NCBI RefSeq assembly: GCF_000499785.1
Contig: NZ_HG726020.1
Coordinates: 1 to 64,000 of the forward strand
DNA from: Bacteroides neonati
Lineage (GTDB): Bacteria; Bacteroidota; Bacteroidia; Bacteroidales; Bacteroidaceae
Length of the DNA stretch: 64,000 nucleotides
Direction: 5' to 3'
The notes beneath the pieces are model-generated. The model ran no database searches. It saw only the letters and a program-made list of their open reading frames with translations, and was not told the DNA's origin. This document shows positions 1 to 6,291 of the stretch, one piece after another (position 1 is the stretch's first letter; each line of letters starts with the position of its first letter). A program made the translations under genes and the position numbers.

Positions 1-662
1 TATGGAACTTCCAACTTGATATTAGCTTTTTCAAATAAATCAAGTTGTATGGCTGCTCCAATATATCCACGATCACCGATGATGGTGCAATTCTGAAAGT
101 TACACTTTACGTCTTTCAAATAATGAATGTCGTGAACACTCGCCTTTGTCAGGTCAAAAGAGTGTATGACACCGCTCAACCCACAGAGAGAATGTAATTT
201 ATATCCGTAATAATGTTTACCCTGTGAAGCACAATAGCCATAATTGGGAGCTTTATCATAATTATTCTTTCCCATTTTACAACGTTTTGACCTTATGGGA
301 CGACAGACTTCAATTGGCATAGAATCAATACAGAAAATAGCTTCTCCACCATCAACTTTTGATGCAATTCTTTCACGCACCTGATTACATAAGCCGATAG
401 TGAGCTTCCTGCGATCATTATATTGACGACGGGATATGAGAGAAGAAAAATCATCTTTGTATTCATTTAATTTAGAAAACAAAAAGCTTTCACTATCTAT
501 GCCTATTGATTCGGCAGCAAGGCTTAAACTGATCACTTCTAAGTCAGAGAACTTCGGGACGACTCCTCTGCGAGGTATATTCCCTTTTTCGTTTACTAAA
601 TCAGCAGAAAACATCTTGCATATATCAAGAAATTTAGCGAATATTGCATATAAGTTGTGCAT
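1..662 (-). CDS. IS982-family transposase, C-terminus off the window
   Basis: Translating the minus strand from ATG at 662 gives 220 residues without a stop. The protein begins MHNLYAIFAKFLD and contains SRRQYNDRRKL, FCIDSMPIEVC and IIGDRGYIGA. IS982-family DDE transposases carry these blocks, and the aspartates of FCIDS and IIGD are the likely first two catalytic acids; the third would lie outside the window. It cuts and joins DNA to move the element. The ATG coincides with one arm of a 14-bp inverted repeat. I am confident of the family, but cannot tell whether the gene is intact. Confidence 0.88.
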   Translation of the reverse strand, partial: MHNLYAIFAKFLDICKMFSADLVNEKGNIPRRGVVPKFSDLEVISLSLAAESIGIDSESFLFSKLNEYKDDFSSLISRRQYNDRRKLTIGLCNQVRERIASKVDGGEAIFCIDSMPIEVCRPIRSKRCKMGKNNYDKAPNYGYCASQGKHYYGYKLHSLCGLSGVIHSFDLTKASVHDIHYLKDVKCNFQNCTIIGDRGYIGAAIQLDLFEKANIKLEVP

Positions 663-730
663 AATTGAGCTGTATATTAATAGTTTGATCACCATTAAAA
701 TACTAATAATCAATGATATGCACAACTTAT
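650..730. repeat. 14-bp perfect inverted repeat at IS 5' end
   Basis: ATAAGTTGTGCATA (650-663) is matched by its exact reverse complement TATGCACAACTTAT (717-730), with a 53-nt spacer. The left arm overlaps the transposase start codon, so folding in RNA could hide the start, as in other IS that prevent read-through translation. The role is inferred. Confidence 0.6.
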
Positions 731-769
731 TTCCTGACATTTTTTAGTGAATTAATTCCGCCAACGGGT

Positions 770-1249
770 GATAACATAGTAAACATGGGTTCAATAACCC
801 TTCGCCGCGCTGTTGCAGAATTGACTGTTGCCGAAAAAATCTCCGCCACAACAACATCCATAAATAATGCTGAGAAAATGGTAGCCACATATAGTATCCC
901 AAGAATATTTAATGTATTAAGTCAAGAGGTTTCAGGAGAATATAAAGCCCAAATTGAGGGAACTCCTCGCAAATATATAAACTCTACTTTATATCCCGAT
1001 ATGAATGTTGCTTTTTTTGACTATATTTTAGCATCGTCATCGGGATTTACACTCGGAGAGTTGCAATTGACCTTTGAAAGTTCAAAGATGGGCACAACTA
1101 TTCGTAAAATCCCAGCCGGTATACCATTACGGCAAAACTATCAAACAATGATCAGTGTCGAGAATCTGATATTCGGTGGCATAGGCAATACTGTAAAAAT
1201 AAGTACCAAAATAGAAGAGAACTTTAATAGTGATTTAAACGAGCCCTAA
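770..1249 (+). pseudogene. Fimbrillin-like protein, 3' fragment interrupted by the IS
   Basis: The open frame from the IS boundary to the stop at 1249 encodes about 160 residues with no signal peptide of its own. The C-terminal part (a beta-rich stretch, then IPAGIPLRQNYQTMIS and VENLIFGG) resembles the 'PL-x-NY-x-T-x-I-x-G-x-LL' ending of Bacteroidales fimbrillin-like/DUF6562 adhesin subunits. The N-terminal lipoprotein part is missing and must lie on the other side of the IS. An ATG at 713 lies within the IS, so it is not the native start. Family by motif; truncation seen directly. Confidence 0.55.
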
Positions 1250-1317
1250 AGTTTATACGCCATGGCAATAAAAAGATAGACTGAGGGATATTACATTAAT
1301 AATCTAAAATCAATTAT

Positions 1318-2079
1318 ATGGAAACAATTCTAAAAGCATGGATAGCCGACAACAGCATTAGTATTGATAATAAAGAAGATAAAATATTAATACCAGAAAC
1401 GGTAGGAAGTATTTCGCTTACAGGTATCTATGCAGAAATGAAAGCCGAAGACACCGGTTTGAGAGAAGAGACAATTCGTCACGTCACAGATCTGTTTCAA
1501 CGCGTTGTTACAAGGCTCGTACTCAGTGGATATAATGTAAACACCGGTCTATTTTATGCAGCTCCCAAAATTACCGGAGTAATAGAGCAAGGAAAATGGA
1601 ATCCAGAGAAAAATGCCATTTACATATCAATCACCCAAGGTAAGCAACTGCGAGAAGCCATCGCAAAAACCCATGTGCAGATTCTAGGAGAAAAGGCTAA
1701 TCGAATGTATATCGCTGGAAGCGAAGATACCTCAACCCGCGCTGAAGACGGAACATGTACAGCAGGGCGCAACCTTGCACTTATGGGTCGTATGCTAAAA
1801 ATTGCTGGGAGCGACTCTTTAGTCGGTGTTACACTGATCAACAGCCAAGGAATCGAAACAAAACTACCCGAAGATATGATCGTAGTCAATAACCCATCGC
1901 AACTCATCGTGTTACTACCAACGAATCTAGAAACGGGTAAGTATGAATTAAAAGTCACCACCCAATACAGTGGAGGCAAGAATTTCTTAAAAGAACCACG
2001 CAGCGTTAGCAAAGTGATTACTGTAGGACGAGACGATATCGATGAAGAAGATGATACTCCCGAAAATCCATTTGAATAA
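1318..2079 (+). CDS. HU-like DNA-binding domain plus DUF4469 Ig-like domain protein
   Basis: The 253-residue protein has an N-terminal HU-like DNA-binding fold (about residues 1-125; METILKAWIADNSIS, LSGYNVNTGLFYAAP) and a C-terminal DUF4469-type Ig-like domain (about 135-240; GRMLKIAGSDS, VNNPSQLIVLLP). This two-domain layout is widespread in Bacteroidales and its cellular role is unknown. It ends in an acidic tail DDIDEEDDTPENPFE; the last residues PENPFE recur at the end of the HU-like protein at 41413. A run of 23-bp tandem repeats follows the stop codon. Confidence 0.8.
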   Translation: METILKAWIADNSISIDNKEDKILIPETVGSISLTGIYAEMKAEDTGLREETIRHVTDLFQRVVTRLVLSGYNVNTGLFYAAPKITGVIEQGKWNPEKNAIYISITQGKQLREAIAKTHVQILGEKANRMYIAGSEDTSTRAEDGTCTAGRNLALMGRMLKIAGSDSLVGVTLINSQGIETKLPEDMIVVNNPSQLIVLLPTNLETGKYELKVTTQYSGGKNFLKEPRSVSKVITVGRDDIDEEDDTPENPFE

Positions 2080-2107
2080 CCCCACACCCGTGTAGTTAAT
2101 CTAGCGT

Positions 2108-2176
2108 CACCATTGTCATTGACCCAACAACACCGTTATCGTTGGTTCAACTACACCGTTGTCATTGGATTAATGC
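2108..2176. repeat. Three 23-bp degenerate tandem repeats after the HU-like gene
   Basis: Units start at 2108, 2131 and 2154, each opening CACCRTTRTCRTTG, with about 23 bp periodicity. A comparable 22-bp tandem repeat with the motif CATCACCCTTACCTTGAT sits in front of the other HU-like gene (41283-41370). Function unknown. Confidence 0.6.
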
Positions 2177-2204
2177 GAAAAGCTATAATCAAATCAGGAA
2201 ACAA

Positions 2205-2432
2205 ATGAAAGAAAAACAAATCAATCATAATCAAAGGAGAAAATGGCCTAGAAAAGACAAAGAACAAAGCCGTTTCTTTTGGCTAGTTGGCGGATGGTTT
2301 ATGCTCTTTATTATCATAATGATACTAAGTGTACTTTCTTCGTGCCAAAAAGAGAGCATATCACTTTTATGCAACGGAGATATTCACTCAATAGAATACC
2401 TAATCCTTACATTCTTTTTTAACCACCTTTAG
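2205..2432 (+). CDS. Small basic membrane protein, hypothetical
   Basis: The 75-residue frame starts at ATG 2205, seven bases after AGGA. It has a strongly basic N-terminus (RRKWPRKDKEQSR), one hydrophobic segment of about 20 residues (WFMLFIIIMILSVLSS) and a cysteine-containing tail. The positive-inside pattern would put the N-terminus in the cytoplasm. No family recognised. It lies next to a repeat-rich region, and the terminator-like hairpin at 2521-2558 is the first that could end its transcript. It may not be a real gene. Confidence 0.3.
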   Translation: MKEKQINHNQRRKWPRKDKEQSRFFWLVGGWFMLFIIIMILSVLSSCQKESISLLCNGDIHSIEYLILTFFFNHL

Positions 2433-2520
2433 ACGGAGTCTACACAAATGATCTTGTCTACTGGGATGGTCAATGCGTATCAGAAATAGTCATGTACTAT
2501 GTTAGTTCAGTTGTTCGCTC

Positions 2521-2561
2521 GAAGCGCATCTATTGCTTATCCAGCAATGATGCGCTTCTTT
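2521..2561 (+). terminator. Unit 1: orphan terminator hairpin (degenerate array copy)
   Basis: GAAGCGCATC (2521-2530) pairs with GATGCGCTTC (2549-2558) and ATTGC (2532-2536) with GCAAT (2544-2548), followed by TT. No GNRA hairpin or TTACAAA/TATCTTTG promoter is found upstream. It is therefore a remnant of the array, or a terminator for the small gene before it. Confidence 0.6.
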
Positions 2562-2718
2562 GATGATCCTCTAAACGTAATAAAGCAAGACAAACTATTC
2601 TATAAAAGTAGATATATCACCAACATTTGAATTCTTACAAGAAAAAAGCATTAAGAGAACGCACAAATACATATAAATCAACTTATTACAAATACAAGAA
2701 TCTGATATTTATTGACCC

Positions 2719-2755
2719 TTACAAATGAGTATTCGTAAAAGTATTCTTATCTTTA
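2719..2755 (+). promoter_or_regulatory. Promoter of RNA unit 2
   Basis: TTACAAA at 2719 is followed, 29 nt start to start, by TATCTTTA at 2748-2755, a one-base variant of the TAnnTTTG box. The layout is the same as in front of units 3 and 4. Confidence 0.6.
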
Positions 2756-2762
2756 TCAACAT

Positions 2763-2971
2763 ACTATTAAAGCGTATTATCACTTTGATCATGAAAAAAG
2801 CGAAAAATTAAGATAAGCAAAATTTCTCATCAACAAAGCAAGAACTCTTTTTTAATACGATATTCTTGCCCATATGACACGGACGATGTGAATCGCAAAC
2901 GTTCATATATTCATTATCATCTAATTTCATGTGCGCATCACTTGCCAAGCGAGGCAAGAGATGCGCTTTTT
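2763..2971 (+). ncRNA. Structured RNA, array unit 2
   Basis: The predicted transcript starts about 8 nt after the -7 box. Elements in order: hairpin P0, GCAAGAA (2838-2844) with TTCTTGC (2863-2869); stem P1, ATATGA (2872-2877) with TCATAT (2903-2908); hairpin P2, CGAT-GTGA-ATCG (2884-2895), a GNRA tetraloop; a variable stretch; and the final hairpin GCGCATC (2933-2939) / GATGCGC (2960-2966) with inner stem CTTGCC/GGCAAG and loop AAGCGA, followed by TTTTT. Its leader before P0 is longer than in the other units. Structure is read from sequence; transcription is inferred. Confidence 0.65.
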
Positions 2972-3198
2972 ACATATCTGTCATTGCTGCAATCTAAGCA
3001 TAAAAGCAGTGAGTACCTTCTTGTTAAGTTCAGATGTAGACAAAAGTATACTTATCACTAAACAACAGAATAGCAAGCATTAAAATACATGTATCACTCC
3101 TAACTGAATCATTTACAAGAAAAATACGAAAAATCAAATCATAACACAATATGAGTCAAGTAATTAAACAAAACAACAAGCAACAAAAATATAGACTA

Positions 3199-3235
3199 TT
3201 ACAAAGTGGTATTAATAGCAAATGACCTATCTTTG
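3199..3235 (+). promoter_or_regulatory. Promoter of RNA unit 3
   Basis: TTACAAA at 3199 and TATCTTTG at 3228-3235 (a full TAnnTTTG match), 29 nt apart start to start. The conserved TTACAAGA element begins at 3113. Confidence 0.7.
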
Positions 3236-3242
3236 TCTATAC

Positions 3243-3409
3243 CTAATAGGCACAATAGTAGTAAAAACAAGACTTAACGGGTCTTGTTTGTATATGCGAA
3301 CTTCGATGTGAATCGCGGGCGCATATATTAACGTTTGTTTCTCAAATTCAGTGTTTTTGCTTAGAAGCGCATCACATTACCTAACGAGGCAATGAATGCG
3401 CTTCTTTTC
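3243..3409 (+). ncRNA. Structured RNA, array unit 3
   Basis: P0: AAACAAGAC (3265-3273) pairs with GTCTTGTTT (3281-3289). P1: TATATGCG (3291-3298) pairs with CGCATATA (3320-3327). P2: CGAT-GTGA-ATCG (3304-3315). After a variable stretch, the end hairpin pairs AGAAGCGCAT (3363-3372) with ATGCGCTTCT (3396-3405), with an inner stem ATTACC/GGCAAT (one mismatch) and loop TAACGA, followed by TTT. The P1 sequence differs from units 2 and 4 while pairing is kept, which argues for an RNA structure rather than a DNA repeat. Confidence 0.7.
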
Positions 3410-3563
3410 TTTATCAAAATATGGATTAATACCCAATTTCGTGCGTCTACAATATGCAATACAAGCTAGTATCTATCACTTACAAGAAAAGCGAAGAAGA
3501 ACAAACCATAAAACACTAATTTACAGAATATTAAAAAACATCTATAGAAATTCTTATTAGCTC

Positions 3564-3600
3564 TTACAAATGGATGATTGCGATAAATGATCTATCTTTG
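3564..3600 (+). promoter_or_regulatory. Promoter of RNA unit 4
   Basis: TTACAAA at 3564 and TATCTTTG at 3593-3600, again 29 nt apart start to start; the TTACAAGAAAA element begins at 3480, 113 nt before the box. Confidence 0.7.
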
Positions 3601-3607
3601 TACTGCA

Positions 3608-3754
3608 TCCGAGTACAAAATGTATAAAGATGCTTTTTGTTAATGAATGAACCTCGATGCGAATCGCGGACTTTCATATCCATTCGCGTTTAAGTTAATG
3701 TATTAGATGGCGAAGCGCATCATTGCCAAACGAGGTAATAGATGCGCTTCTTTT
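3608..3754 (+). ncRNA. Structured RNA, array unit 4
   Basis: P0: ACAAAA (3615-3620) with TTTTGT (3635-3640). P1: ATGAA (3647-3651) with TTCAT (3673-3677). P2: CGAT-GCGA-ATCG (3655-3666); GCGA replaces the GTGA of units 2 and 3 and both are GNRA loops. End hairpin: GAAGCGCATC (3712-3721) with GATGCGCTTC (3741-3750), inner stem ATTGCC/GGTAAT, loop AAACGA, then TTTT. This is the unit nearest the protein operon, whose own promoter follows about 50 nt later. Confidence 0.7.
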
Positions 3755-3799
3755 CAAAACCACCTCTATTAACTCTTAGATCGTTTATTAGCCTAACAA

Positions 3800-3807
3800 T
3801 AGATTTG
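3800..3807 (+). promoter_or_regulatory. -7 box of the GNAT-ibrA-ibrB operon
   Basis: TAGATTTG matches TAnnTTTG and lies 26 nt before the first ATG at 3833. It lacks the TTACAAA element of the RNA promoters, so the proteins are probably expressed independently of the RNAs. Confidence 0.5.
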
Positions 3808-3832
3808 ATTATTTAAAACCTAAAACATATAT

Positions 3833-4270
3833 ATGATGAAAAAGATAATTAAAATTGGGGGGAAAGAGCCGCAATTGTACTTAGCAGTTGCTCCTTTGAT
3901 AATGAATGCATATATACTCAGACAGAACAACAATTATCCTTTCAAAACCTCTGCGTCCTACGTTTGGTTTGTTCTGTACGAAAGTAATCAAGTTATTGCA
4001 TTTATGCCTGTCGAGCATAGAGACACTGGGTTTAAAATAGACAACTATTATGCCTCGCCTTCGCCAAGAATGAGAGAAGAACATTTGAAAATGCTGCTCC
4101 AAGAAGTTATTTCCAGTTTTGGCTTACAAGCGATATATAACGCAACGGTACATATACGCGATAAAGGGGTGTTTGCTTCCTGTGGATTTACAGTCCTAAG
4201 AGAATTAAAGCACTATGTCAGAATGAGTTTGAAACACTCAAAAACCACTAATAATGAGAAAAAGCCATAA
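3833..4270 (+). CDS. GNAT-like acyltransferase, first gene of the IbrAB-like operon
   Basis: The 145-residue protein has the strand pattern of a GNAT fold: YVWFVLYESNQVIAFMPVEHRD (beta2-beta4), then EEHLKMLLQEVI (helix), and a late FASCGFTVLRELKHYVRM block like the GNAT C-terminal strands. The usual R/Q-x-x-G-x-G/A acetyl-CoA loop is not evident, so catalytic activity is uncertain. Its 3' end overlaps the next gene by 17 nt, so the two are very probably co-translated. An ATG at 3836 is equally possible as the start. Family assigned by pattern only. Confidence 0.5.
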   Translation: MMKKIIKIGGKEPQLYLAVAPLIMNAYILRQNNNYPFKTSASYVWFVLYESNQVIAFMPVEHRDTGFKIDNYYASPSPRMREEHLKMLLQEVISSFGLQAIYNATVHIRDKGVFASCGFTVLRELKHYVRMSLKHSKTTNNEKKP

Positions 4271-5558
4271 AAGAACCGTATATGACGCGGTAAAAGAACG
4301 ATTAGACTATCTTTTCAAAACCTTTGATTATATATACGTATCATTCTCCGGGGGGAAGGACAGCGGTGTTCTCTTAAATCTATGTATAGACTATCTTCGG
4401 ACACACCCTTCTCCCGGAAGAAAGCTAGGTGTCTTTCATTTTGACTATGAAGCGCAATACAGCTTCACAACAGAATATATAAACCGGGTATTCTCTTCTA
4501 ACAAGGATATTTTAGAGATATTTCGCGTCTGTGTTCCGGTCAAAGTATCCTCTTGTACCTCCATGTTTCAGCAATATTGGCGTCCTTGGAAGGAGAATAA
4601 AAAAGAGTTATGGGTACGCCAGATGCCTTGTGAAGCCTATACGCAGTCTGATTTCAACTTTTACCATGAAGATATGTGGGATTATGAATTTCAGCATCGC
4701 TTTGCCTCTTGGCTACGTATACGAAAAGGTATTGGAAGTATTTGCTGCCTCGTAGGTATCCGTACGCAAGAGAGCTATAACCGATGGAGAAGTATTTACG
4801 GTGGTCCCTTTAGCTGGAACGGAAAAGCTCGCTGGATAATAAGGTTTGATGAAGGAGCATACAATGCTTATCCCATATACGATTGGCTCACTACGGATAT
4901 ATGGACGGCCAACGGACGATTCAAGTGGGATTATAACCGTCTGTACGACCTCTATTATCAGGCGGGCATACCATTAGGCAAGCAAAGAGTAGCCAGTCCT
5001 TTTATTTCTCAGGCAATCAGCAGCCTCAACCTGTATCGAGTCATCGACCCTCAAACATGGGGCAAAATGCTTTGCCGGGTAAATGGAGTAAACTTTGCGG
5101 GAATCTATGGAGGGACTTCTGCATTAGGTTGGAAGCGTATTAAACTACCTAAAGGAATGACTTGGAAGTCTTACCTTTATTTTTTATTAGATACCCTACC
5201 TCAGGAGGCGCGAGAGAATTACCTAAAAAAGTTATCAGTGAGCATCTTGTTCTGGAAGGAAAAGGGTGGGTGTTTAAATGAGGCAACCATACGCAAACTA
5301 CGTGCTAAAAACATTCCAATCCATGTAGAAGAAAGGAGTAATTACAATACATCCAAACGCCCGGTGAGAATGGAATATCAGGATGATATCGATCTACCTG
5401 AGTTCAGAGAACTTCCTTCCTATAAACGAATGTGTATCTGTGTTTTGAAAAATGACCATTGTTGCAAATACATGGGGTTTTCCCCTAATAAGAAAGAAGT
5501 AACCCTTAGACGCCAAGCACAACGAATATATATGTCATGCTATAAAATTAACGAATAA
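4254..5558 (+). CDS. IbrA-like PAPS-reductase-family (DUF3440) protein
   Basis: The 434-residue protein carries the ATP-pyrophosphatase loop SFSGGKDSG at about residues 30-38, characteristic of PAPS reductase/DndC-type nucleotide-binding enzymes. The long tryptophan-rich middle (QYWRPWKENKKELWVRQMP, then YNRWRSIYGGPF) and the IYDWLTTDIWTANG block fit the DUF3440/IbrA family. IbrA is named from an E. coli pair, IbrA-IbrB, needed for expression of Eib surface proteins; the chemistry is unknown. The C-terminus has CICVLKNDHCCKYMGF, whose clustered cysteines could bind metal. It is overlapped by the GNAT gene and followed 11 nt later by the IbrB-like gene. Confidence 0.82.
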   Translation: MRKSHKRTVYDAVKERLDYLFKTFDYIYVSFSGGKDSGVLLNLCIDYLRTHPSPGRKLGVFHFDYEAQYSFTTEYINRVFSSNKDILEIFRVCVPVKVSSCTSMFQQYWRPWKENKKELWVRQMPCEAYTQSDFNFYHEDMWDYEFQHRFASWLRIRKGIGSICCLVGIRTQESYNRWRSIYGGPFSWNGKARWIIRFDEGAYNAYPIYDWLTTDIWTANGRFKWDYNRLYDLYYQAGIPLGKQRVASPFISQAISSLNLYRVIDPQTWGKMLCRVNGVNFAGIYGGTSALGWKRIKLPKGMTWKSYLYFLLDTLPQEARENYLKKLSVSILFWKEKGGCLNEATIRKLRAKNIPIHVEERSNYNTSKRPVRMEYQDDIDLPEFRELPSYKRMCICVLKNDHCCKYMGFSPNKKEVTLRRQAQRIYMSCYKINE

Positions 5559-5569
5559 CACCCCCAAAA

Positions 5570-6088
5570 ATGAAAAGACAAGAATATGAAAGCCCTGTTT
5601 ACCAGATAAAAGCTATCCCCGTAGAGAAAGTTAGAGCGAATGCATACAACCCTAACGTTGTAATGCCACCCGAGCAAAAGTTATTGGAGCTCTCCATTTG
5701 GGAAGATGGATACACGATGCCTTGCGTCTGCTACTATATTGAAGAAGAAGATATTTATGAGTTGGTTGACGGTTATCACCGATATATAACAATGCTACAG
5801 TCCAAACGCATTTACGAAAGAGAACGAGGATTACTACCTGTAGCCATCATTGTAAAAGATATATCAAATCGCATGGCATCAACCATCCGGCACAATAGGG
5901 CAAGAGGAGTGCACACCATCGAGCTAATGACAAAACTGGTTGGTGATCTTAGCAAGGCAGGCATGTCCGATGCTTGGATAAATAAACATCTAGGCATGGA
6001 TAAAGACGAGCTGTTACGCCTGAAGCAACTATCTGGATTGGCAGAATTGTTTGCTGATGCAGACTTTAGTTTAGCCTGTTCAAAATAA
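5570..6088 (+). CDS. IbrB-like ParB-fold protein
   Basis: The 172-residue protein has a ParB/Srx-type N-terminal domain (about residues 12-95): a VRANAYNPN segment, a hydrophobic 'GYTMPCVCYY' strand and the box ELVDGYHRY. A probable helix-turn-helix follows (about 125-160: AGMSDAWINKHLGMDKDELLRLKQL). This matches IbrB, the standard partner of IbrA. The IbrA-IbrB pair is known; what is unusual here is the GNAT-like gene and the RNA array in front. The fold can bind nucleotides or DNA; no activity can be assigned. Confidence 0.78.
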   Translation: MKRQEYESPVYQIKAIPVEKVRANAYNPNVVMPPEQKLLELSIWEDGYTMPCVCYYIEEEDIYELVDGYHRYITMLQSKRIYERERGLLPVAIIVKDISNRMASTIRHNRARGVHTIELMTKLVGDLSKAGMSDAWINKHLGMDKDELLRLKQLSGLAELFADADFSLACSK

Positions 6089-6144
6089 ATATAAAATCCA
6101 TTTATATTAGTGTTTTAACTACTTACAATAACGACATTACGGGT

Positions 6145-6155
6145 TTACAAGAAAA
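6145..6155 (+). repeat. Fourth copy of the TTACAAGAAAA element
   Basis: TTACAAGAAAA at 6145 equals the element before RNA unit 4 (3480) and shares the TTACAAGA core with 2635 and 3113. It lies 115 nt before the next gene's -7 box, the same distance as in the array. It may mark the downstream edge of a repeated cassette; chance is possible because the motif is short and AT-rich. Confidence 0.4.
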
Positions 6156-6259
6156 GAGCAGATCACACACACCTTAACAAATTAATAATAAGCAAATTAC
6201 ATGCACTTCAATGCAAGCAAAAAAAGACCTTTTCAAACATTGATCTTTGAAGTTTTGTG

Positions 6260-6267
6260 TATTTTTG
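6260..6267 (+). promoter_or_regulatory. -7 box before the lipoprotein gene
   Basis: TATTTTTG matches TAnnTTTG, 25 nt before ATG 6292. It rules out the upstream in-frame ATG at 6247 as the start. Confidence 0.55.
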
Positions 6268-6291
6268 TTGCATCATTCTAATAAGAAATTT

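Larger units (their letters stand above)
1..769. mobile_element. IS982-family insertion sequence, partial (cut by window edge)
   Basis: The segment contains the N-terminal part of an IS982-type transposase on the minus strand. Its inner boundary is placed near 769 because the outward sequence starting there reads ACCCGTTGG, a plausible terminal inverted repeat start, and because a host protein frame of unrelated character resumes right after it. The other end and any target duplication lie outside the window, so the exact ends are inferred. Confidence 0.7.
2521..3754 (+). other. Array of repeated structured RNA units in a gene-free stretch
   Basis: The roughly 1.4 kb between 2433 and 3832 has no convincing protein gene. 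It holds four copies of a hairpin with arms GAAGCGCATC and GATGCGCTTC (one copy has the shorter arms GCGCATC and GATGCGC). Three of the copies are preceded by a conserved promoter, a GNRA-loop hairpin and an upstream 8-mer TTACAAGA. Promoters recur at 2748, 3228 and 3593. TTACAAGA stands 113, 115 and 113 nt before them and TTACAAA exactly 29 nt before them. All units face the downstream GNAT-ibrA-ibrB operon. Confidence 0.75.

Noticed and set aside
2521..3754. CRISPR array
   Set aside because: The repeats are about 350-480 bp apart, imperfect and palindromic, with promoters between them; there are no uniform short spacers and no cas genes.
2521..6088. Retron or other reverse-transcriptase system
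   Set aside because: A structured RNA is present but no reverse transcriptase gene (YxDD motif) lies in or near the region.
4254..6088. Dnd/Ssp phosphorothioation system
   Set aside because: The PAPS-reductase-like protein recalls DndC, but no DndA/D/E or Ssp partner genes are present, and the length and tryptophan-rich middle fit IbrA/DUF3440 better.
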